Positions 31,718 to 41,098 of a DNA stretch of 64,000 nt are shown piece by piece (position 1 is the stretch's first letter; every line of letters begins with the position of its first letter). Made by a program: the position numbers and the translations under genes. Source of the stretch: Cokeromyces recurvatus (taxonomy: Eukaryota; Mucoromycota; Mucoromycetes; Mucorales; Mucoraceae). Below the pieces are notes generated by a model. The model saw only the letters and a list, made by a program, of their open reading frames with translations. It searched no databases and had not been told where the DNA came from. The stretch spans positions 558,001-622,000 of the forward strand of contig NW_026251393.1 in assembly GCF_025118155.1 (NCBI RefSeq), read 5' to 3'.

Positions 31718-33189
31718 ATGAATTTACCCCAAGAAGTAATTTTACGTGTTATTGACAAATTTTTAAATGTAAAAGACAGTATTAATTTTGTTACTTGTAA
31801 AAAAACAATATGGTCAATAGCTATACTTCCTCGTCGTAAAGCACTCGTCCTTAAAAACCATTCCGATGTCATTCAAATCAGAAGAGCCAAAGAAATCATA
31901 ATTGAAAACAGGTACTATCATCCTGATTTCATCAAGCATGTTTTAAAGTATGCCATCAACTTGAATCATATCAAATTCGAAAAAGCCAATTATAAAATTG
32001 CCTTTATTCAGTTGTTTATGGTGATTAATCAAAAATGCAAGTTGACAGTTCCAGCAACAGATCTGAATTTATTCCAAGTTGTTGTTAAGGATAATTGTAA
32101 CGAATACATTGACATCGATACAGTTAATCATGGTGGCAAGAGTGTAAAAAGAATAAAAACTCCCGAGATGGTAGAGAAAGATGTCTAAGAATATAAGCAG
32201 AATCAAAAGAAGAAATACTTTGAACAAACAGAAAAGGGTATTAACATCATGAAAGACAATTTGAGTGATATTCTTCTCAATCACCATAACAATCAATTGT
32301 TTGATACAGAACAATATTCTATTTATAACAATTTACATCAAACAAACGTGGTGTTAATGACAGTATGTACTGATATAACTGAACAGCAAGCGGACGAATT
32401 GATAAAAGATCTATGCCCCAGATTTATTGAATTCGTTGTAGTATTAGATGGTTACTGGTTCTTTTGTACAAGTTTCTGTACATTCATTCTCAATCTGTTG
32501 ATGATTGTGCCGATTCATCTCGGGTGAATGCCCAAAACGAAGCTGTATTTTGTATCTGTAAAAAGACAAGGTTTGGACTTGATTTTTTTGAGTTGACTGT
32601 CCGATTCAGTAACGTTGAATTGCTTGCCACCTCCGGCTTTTATGGTCCTATTGAAGGCCACACCATCACCCCGTTTTTTGGGTCCTCGATTCAAAAATTA
32701 CCAACATCAATCACAGGTGCATATAATACTGTTGCCTCAAAAGAGGTATTTATACCAACAACAGCAAAAGCATTCACAAAAGATGTAAGACTTTTAAATC
32801 AATACATCAAGACACATTCTGCAAGACAATGGATGTTCCTTAGCAAGAAGTTTAAGTCAAAAGGATATATTCCCCATCATCCACTTTCATTTCTTGTAGA
32901 AAATATCGTACAAAGAGGAGCTTCTTTGTTGTTAAGAGCTTTTACGTATAAAATTCTACCTCAAGAAGAAATTGCTGAAGTAGATTCCAGATTTAAAAAT
33001 TCTGTTACCAAACTGACAGCATCAGGCAAACTAGTAAAGAAATATATTACGGAACTAAATAGCAAGGATCAGCTCATAATCCGTGAATATGATTATGTAC
33101 AATTAAAAAAAGACATGTTGTACATTTATGAAAACATACTTGCTGGAGCCATTAAAAAACAGAAACAGAACATTGGCATTAAAAGTTGA
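31718..33189 (+). pseudogene. F-box-like gene, intronless, with a stop and a frameshift
   Basis: The first frame (31718-32188) begins MNLPQEVILRVIDKFLNVKD, an F-box-like start, and has Ile/Leu-spaced segments resembling LRR repeats. A TAA at 32186-32188 is followed in the same frame by EYKQNQKKKYFEQTEKG up to about 32455. A one-base shift then leads to the last frame (32464-33189), ending KKQKQNIGIKS. Together they make about 490 codons. The last third has no recognised domain (blocks such as VFCICKKTRFGLDFFELTVR and GFYGPIEGHTITPFFGSS). Host genes in this window average an intron every few hundred bases, so an intronless 1.5-kb reading frame surrounded by transposons suggests retroposition or transfer. 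Function unknown. Confidence 0.5.
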
Positions 33190-33279
33190 ACTAGAATATA
33201 ATTTATTAAACGAAAAATAATAAAGTACATATTATTTATTTAAACTAAAAAAATTGAACTTCTCCTAGTTCTCAAAGTA

Positions 33280-33642
33280 ATGCCAAGTACTTTAATTAAC
33301 AGAGTCAACCACGAGAAGGTGGAAGTTCATCTGACTCCAAAAAAAAACAGCCCCCAGATCTCTACCAACAAAAAGATGTTGGGTGGTATTCGTCATTCAA
33401 CGTATTGTAAAAGCAACTGTGGTAAGCCACTTGAACTCATATACAGGGGTGTGAACAACCTGTATCAATCCACTTTTGCAAGAAAACTTCAAGACCACAT
33501 TATCATGCTCAGACTGCGGCCGTCTGGCCTAATACGGACGTTACCCCGTAGTAAAATAACGCACTGTGTAAAAGTCCTCTTCCGCAGCAAAGAAGAAAAA
33601 GAGATTTTTTTTTTCTTTAGGTATCTTTTATACTCCGTATAA
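33280..33642 (+). CDS. Hypothetical basic ORF in the repeat island
   Basis: A 120-aa frame beginning MPSTLINRVNHEKVEVHLTP, Lys/Arg-rich, with a CKSNCGK motif and a Phe-rich end created by a T-run. The DNA at 33510-33600 is GC-richer than its surroundings. It lies 90 nt after the broken F-box-like gene on the same strand. I do not recognise it; it may be a fragment of a mobile element or spurious. Confidence 0.25.
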   Translation: MPSTLINRVNHEKVEVHLTPKKNSPQISTNKKMLGGIRHSTYCKSNCGKPLELIYRGVNNLYQSTFARKLQDHIIMLRLRPSGLIRTLPRSKITHCVKVLFRSKEEKEIFFFFRYLLYSV

Positions 33643-33654
33643 TACGCCAAAAAA

Positions 33655-33815
33655 AAGAAGTCCCAAAATTAATTTTATTTAAAGTCCTTAAAATGTCATG
33701 ATGAGTAGGGGAAAAGACTATCCCAAAATTAATTTAAAGTTAGTGTCAATAATTATAAAATCTTGTCCCAATAATTTTCAAATTTAGTCCCAATAACTGT
33801 GGGAAAACCAGTACC
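33655..33815 (+). repeat. Degenerate TCCCAA-containing tandem repeats
   Basis: TCCCAAAATTAATTT occurs at about 33660 and 33720, then TCCCAATAATTTTCAAATTT and TCCCAATAACTG follow at about 33767 and 33791. The phrase TTTAAAGT recurs after the first two. This is typical of subterminal repeats of DNA transposons. A comparable series occurs at 44103-44240. Confidence 0.55.
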
Positions 33816-34044
33816 GTCACCGCTTCTTTCTATTATTAATCTTGCCATGTGCTGCTCAAGGTGATTAATCTAAGGTGAGCAAGAACATGCAAGAAAATAT
33901 GTTATGATAATGTGATGGATAGGTGCCCATTAATATCAAAAATATATATCAATGAATCCTCAGCACATCTTTCCTTTTTCAAAATCTGCTTTAGAATGTG
34001 AATATTTTGCATTTTATATGAATACGACATCTTTTTCTAATGGT

Positions 34045-34140
34045 TATGCGACACTTTTTACTTAAAAAGTGCAGTACTCTTTATTTTTTTGATGTGTCAT
34101 TATTTTTTCGAAATGTGCGACATCATTTTGACAAGCACTG
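34045..34140. mobile_element. Solitary Tc1/mariner-type terminus
   Basis: Read inward from 34140 on the minus strand, the end is CAGTGCTTGTCAAAATGATG then TCGCACATTTCG, immediately followed outside by TA (34141-34142). CAGTG plus TA is the classic Tc1/mariner end. The words GCGACA (34048), GTGTCA (34095) and GTGCGACAT (34115) recur in the subterminal area. No matching left end was found within the island. Confidence 0.5.
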
Positions 34141-34142
34141 TA

Positions 34143-35704
34143 TACAAGGGAATTTCTTTTTATGAAAGCAAATATTAAAAAATAAAAAGAAGCCTTTTAT
34201 ATAAAGATATGATAATTTAACTTGTTTTCTTCTTTACTACAATACTTTAAAAAAGGAAAATAAAAGAAGAAGATGTCTAAAAAAAAAATAATAATAATTA
34301 TTGTCATTGGCAAATATTTATTTAAACTTCAGTAACCAAAAAGTTTTTGATTCGATTTAGAAATTATGTTAAAGAAGATAAAAGGCTTTGTAAAGAACTC
34401 CATCTTTCTTGTCTCCTTCATCAATAGCTGAAAGTTCTCTTATTAAGCATCTTAATTACTGAAACACTTTGTTGTGATAATGAATGATGATTGGTTTTTT
34501 ACATCTCAACTATATCGTTCACTACTAAAATCTTTCTTTCTCTCCCGTTAAATACCTGTATTTTGCAATGATAACTTTTATATTATCTGTCTAAATAGGA
34601 GGAACGTTGATAGTTGACTTTACTACAAAAAAGTAATTAATAACTAGTCTATAATTTGTGTTCTACTGATTAATGTATTGTTATCCCTTTCCTTCTTTTT
34701 CTTTCTATTAAAATATATTTATTAAAATAGTTGAATATATATCAAGGTTTTTTTGTTTCTCTTTCAAATGTTCTTATTTATCATTAAGCTTATTTAGTTA
34801 TAGAAATTAAATAAAGTATATATTGGAAGCTCAGGAGATTACGTTTTGTTTTCACTACGTCTTTTTTCTATGCATCTCTTATTTTCTTATAAACTTATTA
34901 CAACATGCTGATGTGTTAAAAGCATCTTTGGTTATTCAACGTCAGGCATTATCTTTGATATAGGAAAAAAGAAAGAAACTAACTAACATATCTCCCCTTT
35001 ACAAAATCTAATGGTATATGATTCGAAATAATGATCAATTTATACAGTTTCTTTATATGATTAACATCCTTTCTTTTATAAGAATGAATTTCACTAAAAG
35101 TATAATTAATTTTTTTTTCTACATACACTATTACACTATTAATAATACTTGAGGATTAAAATCTTTCGCTTCAGGTAGTCATTGCTATTGTTTTCTGATT
35201 TTTCCTTCTTCTGGCAATTAACCATGTCTTATTTCAATATATCTTACCATGCAAGAACTACAGAGAAGTTTCTTGTAACAATAGTTGCATTAAGATGTAT
35301 AGTCAGTAACTTACTGCAAATCTATTTTTCGAACTTTTCAATATTAAAAAATAGTATAGCAACTCCTTCACATAGAGTCGAAACTATCCGATTACAGTCA
35401 TTGAAGCTATTCAAGATTGCACTTTATAGATATGTTTATACGATAATAAGCAATTATTATGTCGAAAATTATATATACAATTTGTAAAAAAATATAGTAT
35501 AAAGAAAAAGACAATAAGCTTATATTGTCTTCTTGAAAAAAAAAGGTATAAGGTTAGTATCTCATTCATTTAAATCAATATATCATCCTTTTCTCACCCC
35601 TCTGACAATGTAAATTTTGCGAATTTCACATTAAGAGGGATTCAGGGGAATATATGACTATCTCCTCTTATTTCCATTATCATATTATTATTTTATTCTA
35701 ATGA
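34143..35704. other. AT-rich spacer, no gene seen
   Basis: Downstream of GWT1 (its 3' end is at 35705). A 101-aa plus-strand frame at 35182-35487 has no domain content or splice support. T- and A-rich runs are frequent; nothing else was recognised. Confidence 0.5.
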
Positions 35705-36757
35705 CTATGAACTAAATTTAATTCTTATTTTATAATGTTTCCATAGTAGCCAAGGTATAAATACGACAATAAGCATATAGAAGATATTAATAAGACTAGA
35801 AAAAAAAACGTCTACATATAAAGTTCTTATTGTCAAATTGATAATTCCCGTTAATACATTTGCCTATGGAAATGGAGAGAGAAATGAATAAAATAATAAT
35901 AATAATAATAATAAACTATTAAAATCAACACAAGTCACTTACTAATAAGAATGTAAACAAGCCGTTCATATTAACAGAATCTAGCATGGGAGGACCACGT
36001 TCGGTTACACCCATTTTATGCTCGATTAGAACAAGCAGTGATAAAAATGAAAAATTAAAGGCAACTACCCAAAGTACATATGGTAAGTTGGCCTAATATA
36101 AATATGTAGTTAGTCCCTAAATTACAAGTTCACGTATATATATTACCAAACGTCTAGAAACATAAAGTTGAGGAAATGAATAATCCCAAATACCAAAAAT
36201 AGTCCACATAATAAAGCTGTAAGTAACTAAACGAGCAAGTAATAAATAGTTTTTATCTTTAATAATGCGTGATAACCATGTATTATTGCTGGTGCTAAAT
36301 ATTAAATTGCCACATTCAAGCCCAAATAAAAAGATGGAAAGATAGCCCATCGAACTACAAATCCCTTCCTTGTTCGCGCTTAAAAGATTTACACGTGGTG
36401 CATTCAGTATCCATTCTTGTAAACCAAATTTTATTAATGCAGTTTGATATCCACATGCAACCAAGAAACCCAACCAAGAAAATGATAACCATCTTGTCCG
36501 CAAGGAACTGATCAAGGTTACAAATGGAGGTAAAAATCCCAAAGTAAAGAAAAAATTCCAATGAAGGCCATATTCTGAGCTATGTTCCTGATAATTTACA
36601 CTCTTTGTTAAAAAGAGTCGTGCAAAGCCTAAAACCAAAATAGGAAAAGCAGATCGAAAGGATTTCATTAAATTATGGCCCACTTTTGAGAATGAAGCAT
36701 AAGCTCTTGATGCAACCACACCTGAAGAAAATACAAAACTTCCAACTCCCAGATCCA

Positions 36758-36791
<34 letters not shown>

Positions 36792-37321
36792 TAACACATC
36801 TATATTTTAATCTTCTTTAAGCTTATTTTTACCAAAGATGTACCAAATGTTTCTACTTTAGCAAAACGGCGAGGAAAAAATTGAAAATCAACAGCCAAAA
36901 TGGCAATACAGGTTAAAATCATTGTGCCTGCCCTGTAAACTGTCAAATATGGCTTGTATTCACCTCCAATAGTGGGCTTTGATTTGATTGAAGATTGGAG
37001 AAATAATGCCATAGTAACCATACCCGTTGTTATCCAACTTGCATAATCAGATGCTACTGTTAAACAAGCTAAGACTGGAATGATATAAATGATAAACTCA
37101 GGCATAAATGAATCCTTTTGAATTACATTTGAATGTACAAGTGATGTCCATAACATGTGTGAACCCTAAATAAAGAATGTTAAACATGAGTTTGCAAAAC
37201 ATATGTACAAAATTACAATGATAGAAGCACATATTATGTTAATCTCCTGAATACTGCCACCTGTGCAATTCGAGACATGAGCTTCTTTTGCTAATTTATA
37301 ATCCTCTTCACTTATTTCCAT
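35705..37321 (-). CDS. GWT1: GWT1/PIG-W, GPI-anchor inositol acyltransferase
   Basis: Exons (minus) 37321-37217, 37165-36833, 36758-36147, 36092-35943 and 35863-35705 total 1359 nt (452 aa), in phase. It transfers an acyl chain to the inositol of GlcN-PI in the ER, an early GPI-anchor step. The N-terminus is [19 protein letters not shown], as in the family. Key blocks: [38 protein letters not shown] joined by splicing to [15 protein letters not shown], then [16 protein letters not shown], and [18 protein letters not shown] leading into [16 protein letters not shown] near the C-terminus. About 12 membrane spans are apparent. The second intron ends in a run of more than 20 A residues right before the acceptor. 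Confidence 0.95.
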
Positions 37322-37959
37322 CTTCTTAAAGATGGTTTATCCAAAGCAATGAAAAAAATAAATGTATCAATTAAAATTCTTTTTTTTTCCGAACTCATAC
37401 TTTATTGTATTCGTTTTTTTTTTTTTTTTTCTATTTTATACATTTGATGACTTTTGATATGTTTATTAGGTGAGACTCTTTTTTTCAATTTAGTATTAAC
37501 AAAAAAAAAAAAAAATTAAATAACTTAATATTAGTTTTTGCTGATTCGTATTTCTCTTCTGCCTACAATAGAATACGGAAGCAACTTAGTTTTATTACTT
37601 GAAGTAAAGTCAACCTTACAGAGGGAGTTTTAATAATAATAGTAATGATGATAATAAAAAGCCCAATATAAAACAAAGAGCAGTATATACACCCTTATTA
37701 TGAATGAATATCAAAGTTATTATAAACTTTTTTTTATTATATGTTTTTATATTGCATATAAGTATATTGTCTTCATAAACAAGTCTCTTCCAATATACGC
37801 GTATTATGCTGCTGCAATTAATCAAAAATTTAGTCATAATTCAATTGTGCGGGATTTGAAATGTTCGGAGACCTGAACTGGCCTCGGGGAGGAAGAAGGA
37901 TAGAATATATGAATTCAACTTATTTGCATCCATTTTGAAATCTTCCTCAATACATCCAA
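37322..37959. other. Divergent promoter region, GWT1 / eS25
   Basis: Contains T-runs at 37408-37430 and A-runs at 37501-37515. A pyrimidine/purine-rich segment lies just upstream of the eS25 start. It should carry both promoters; no known element was identified with confidence. Confidence 0.5.
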
Positions 37960-38577
37960 ATGGTAAAGTATAACCAACAGCAGTAATAGTTAGGGAAATG
38001 AAAGAGAGCGCGTGCATATGATAGAGAAAGAAACATTACATGGATGGATGATGTATTTAAATGGAGAAAGATAATAGATCACATTTATAATGGAGATGAG
38101 GAGGAGAGAGAGAAAGAGAGAAAAAAAAAAAGAGTCCATCAGCTCAATGAAGTATTAATTAATTCAATTATAGGCTAAGAAAGACGTTGCCGGTAAGCCC
38201 AGCTCCTCATCTGGTGGAAAGAAGGCTAAGAAGAAGTGGTCCGCTAAGAAGGTTAAGGACAAGGCCAACAACTTGGTCATGCTTGACAAACCTACTTATG
38301 ATCGTTTGTTCAAGGAAGTTCCTACCTACAAGCTCATCTCTCAATCCGTCTTGGTTGATCGTCTCAAGTTGAACGGTTCCTTGGCCCGTATTGCCATCCG
38401 TGAACTCGAAGCTCAAGGTTTGATTAAACCCATCTCTCGCCACCACGCTCAAATTATTTACAGTAAGTTCTTTAAAAAAAATCTTTTATAAAGTAATTAA
38501 GATTTTAACATATATACTTGTTTATAATAGCTCGTGCTACTGGTGATGAAAAGAAAGTTGCTGACGATGAGGAATAA
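37960..38577 (+). CDS. RPS25: 40S ribosomal protein eS25
   Basis: Exon 1 is just the start codon (37960-37962), followed at once by a 211-nt intron; then 38174-38462 and 38531-38577, total 339 nt (112 aa), in phase. The protein has a Lys-rich N-terminal extension ([20 protein letters not shown]) then the conserved [56 protein letters not shown] and HHAQIIYTRAT. eS25 sits on the 40S head near the E/P sites. Codon use is visibly more GC3-rich (AAG, GTC, CTC, ATC) than neighbours, as expected for a highly expressed gene. ATG-then-intron structure is common in fungal ribosomal protein genes. Confidence 0.96.
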
Positions 38578-39020
38578 ATTAAATATTTTTTTTACAATGT
38601 TCAAAACGATAATTACTAGCATAATTTTTTGAATAAAATCATCTTTGTAAAAAAAAAACGTAATGCTAGATTATGTATAGTGCTTTAGTAGAGTTTATTC
38701 AAGATTAATATTGTGATGAAGTTGTATAGGAGAACAGCTGTGTTAAATGCGATTATAGTTTCAACATTGTAGTGAGGACTTCTTCACTCAATTTATTAGA
38801 TTATCTGATAAATCCAAAGTCCAAGTCAGGACAGTTGTTCATTTTATTCAAAAAAGATATCAGTTACTTCAAGATTTTCAGCAAAATATCTTTTCCAATA
38901 ATTCCTACATATGCTTCATCCAACCTTTACATACTTCTTTGAAGGCAATCGTTCTTATAAAATCACATTTTTTTTTATAAACTGGTATCATAAAAGAGCT
39001 TATCTTACTTCATAATGACC

Positions 39021-39051
<31 letters not shown>

Positions 39052-39663
39052 CTTAAAAATAATTGAAGGTAAAATACATTTAGTCTTGGAGAGAAAGCTG
39101 TTATTACAGCAGGAGAGTCTTTCCTCTTGGTAGCTTTATGTACATTAGCTTGTGAGACCTTGTAAACGTATAAAGTGGTTTTTTTTTTTTTTTTTTTTTT
39201 TTTTACTTGCATGTTCTCTTAGGGTTTTGAGTGGTTGAGTTGTCCTTCTTACTTTCAGAATTGACCTTTTCTAGCTTTGCACGTTTCTTGAGGAAAATTA
39301 AATGCTCCACTTCAGGGTAAATAGGTGTGCGTGGCATTGATGAATTGAAAAAAGAAGTAGAAAGAGTTCAAGACAACATTTGTCTGCTAACTAGAAAATA
39401 TACTCAGTGCGTGAAGTCTTGTTATTATAGTTGAAGAGAATATATCTTTTGATTATTTAAATTCATTTTTATATCTGAGCAAAATTACTTCAGCTATCAT
39501 TTAGACAATAAAGGCCTTGTTGGTTAAGTAAAAAGTTATACACAAATGAATTTTGTCTTCGACTCTTAGATCATAAAGTACTAGAATGATACGAGCACTA
39601 TAGAGGCTGGCTGTTTTTTAGGGTTACAACCCTTAAATCAAGACAAAAAAAAAATCTTTAAAT
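38578..39663. other. Spacer between eS25 and the DIRS element
   Basis: Includes an A-run at 39030-39050 and a T-run at 39178-39204 that bracket about 130 nt, and a TTAGGGTTACAACCCTTAA palindrome at 39618-39636. No gene is seen. Confidence 0.5.
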
Positions 39664-39681
39664 TTGCTATTTAGACCTGAA

Positions 39682-39787
39682 GAACAAAATAGGAAATGTT
39701 ATTATGCTAGAATCTTCTTGAATCTTTATTTAATAGCGAATTCAAAGATATATAAAGGAATAAAATTTTTATATTATACTATCAATC
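39682..39787 (+). repeat. DIRS left inverted terminal repeat
   Basis: Begins GAACAAAATAGGAAATGTTA and ends TTATACTATCAATC. It is the reverse complement of 43948-44053 over 106 bp with no mismatch noticed, implying recent insertion or strong homogenisation. Confidence 0.93.
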
Positions 39788-39882
39788 AAATTTGAGCTCG
39801 GTCAAATAATAAGAAAGAAGGGAGGGAAAAACTAAATATAATAAAGTAAATAAAAAAAATTTTTTTTTTTTTTGAAGGGTGG

Positions 39883-39998
39883 GCATAATAACATTTCCTA
39901 TTTTGTTCTTCAGGTCTAAATAGCAATTCTCAGTCGAAAGAAATTTCTCGAGAGAATTTCTTGAGACCGTCGGAACAAAATAGGAAATGTTATTATGC
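39883..39998 (+). repeat. DIRS internal complementary region
   Basis: The first half is complementary to the left outer end (reads ..TTCTTCAGGTCTAAATAGCAA) and the second half to the right outer end (TTCTCAGTCGAAAGAAATTT ... GAGACCGTCGGAAC). The two halves meet at AGCAA/TTCTCAG. Its end coincides with the stop codon of the recombinase frame. Confidence 0.92.
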
Positions 39999-41098
39999 TA
40001 ATCCAGAGCTTGAAAGGAATCAGAAGCATCAAAAAATTCGTCTTGACTGGATAGAATCGTCGATGTAAAGTCAACTTGCGCCATTTGATTCCGCTGGTAA
40101 TGACGAACAAATGTTTCTGATGAAGCCCAGTTACCAAGAGCCACAATGCTGTCTCGAGAAATACCTAGATCTAATGCCCTAGAAGATGCCAACGATCGAA
40201 TAGAGACCCCATGTTCATTTGTACACAAAGAGATGAAACGACGATGTAACCACTTAGAAACAGTCGATGCGGATAACGGTTCTTTTATATTGTTGGACTT
40301 GACAAAGAGAGTCGAATTGTCTGGACGAGCTTGTAGTGCCGGATGATCTTGGATTGCTTTAAAGCATTGAACGGGACATAATTCATAATCCTCGGTATGT
40401 GGGTGAACCGTGAAAGGTTTGATAATACGGCGTTTACTACGAGTTTCTTTCGGTGCGACCACTTGAAACTGAAGATGACCATTTTCTAGTACGGAACACG
40501 ATGCATAGGGGATACGAACCAGGTCAGACGGACGGAGAAAAGCAGCCATTGCCAGGAGAAAAGCCAATTTCTGTTGCAACAACAGGATTGGAGTAGAGGA
40601 TCTAGAAGCAATAGATCGAGCATAGGCGAAAGCTGGAGACACATCAATAGTCGGCCGGTGTATAGACACTGGAGGATCTTCCTTTGACATATGGTCTATA
40701 TAAGAGTTAATCAGTTCACTTTCACTAATACTTTTAGAGTTGTCATGGAGATGAGCCACCGCTGTACGTAAAGACTTAAGAGTGGAAGCCAGTAGATTAT
40801 GCTCTTGACGCATGTCAGCCAGAAAGTTTACTAGATCTGTAGGAGTGTAAGCCGTATAAGAAATCCCATTATTAGTAGCCCAGGCCAGAAATCGTAACTG
40901 ACTCTTACGGTAGCCCCGATTAGTCCCATTGTTTGCCAACTGCCTTACTAGTAGATCCTCAACCGCTTGTGCATTGAGGTTTTTATGCACTAGTTTATTC
41001 CTGATAATGTCCACACGGAGAGCATCCAATTCCGAGGTAACAGTGGGTGTGGAGTCTTGGGGGATGTCGTTTGCACCGATTGTGGGGGCAGGAGCCAT
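39998..41098 (-). CDS. DIRS tyrosine recombinase
   Basis: From the in-frame ATG at 41098 (MAPAPTIGANDIPQDS) the product is 366 aa. An N-terminal SAM-like core-binding region (RGYRKSQLRFLAWATNNG, FLADMRQEHNLLASTLKSLR) is followed by a catalytic region with FLLAMAAFLRPSDLVRIPY (Arg box I), a KETRSKRRIIKPF strand (Lys), VSIRSLASSRALDLGISRDS (at the usual His-X-X-Arg site, here Ser-X-X-Ser), LGNWASSETFVRHYQRN (box II His/Trp site and the Tyr nucleophile in RHYQ). The same frame stays open upstream to 43075, but that part is out of frame with RT and Ser/Thr-rich, so it is probably not translated as shown. Confidence 0.85.
   Translation of the reverse strand: MAPAPTIGANDIPQDSTPTVTSELDALRVDIIRNKLVHKNLNAQAVEDLLVRQLANNGTNRGYRKSQLRFLAWATNNGISYTAYTPTDLVNFLADMRQEHNLLASTLKSLRTAVAHLHDNSKSISESELINSYIDHMSKEDPPVSIHRPTIDVSPAFAYARSIASRSSTPILLLQQKLAFLLAMAAFLRPSDLVRIPYASCSVLENGHLQFQVVAPKETRSKRRIIKPFTVHPHTEDYELCPVQCFKAIQDHPALQARPDNSTLFVKSNNIKEPLSASTVSKWLHRRFISLCTNEHGVSIRSLASSRALDLGISRDSIVALGNWASSETFVRHYQRNQMAQVDFTSTILSSQDEFFDASDSFQALD

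Noticed and set aside
35182..35487. 101-aa plus-strand frame
   Set aside because: Low-complexity Ile/Phe/Tyr composition, no domain, no splice context, in an AT-rich spacer.
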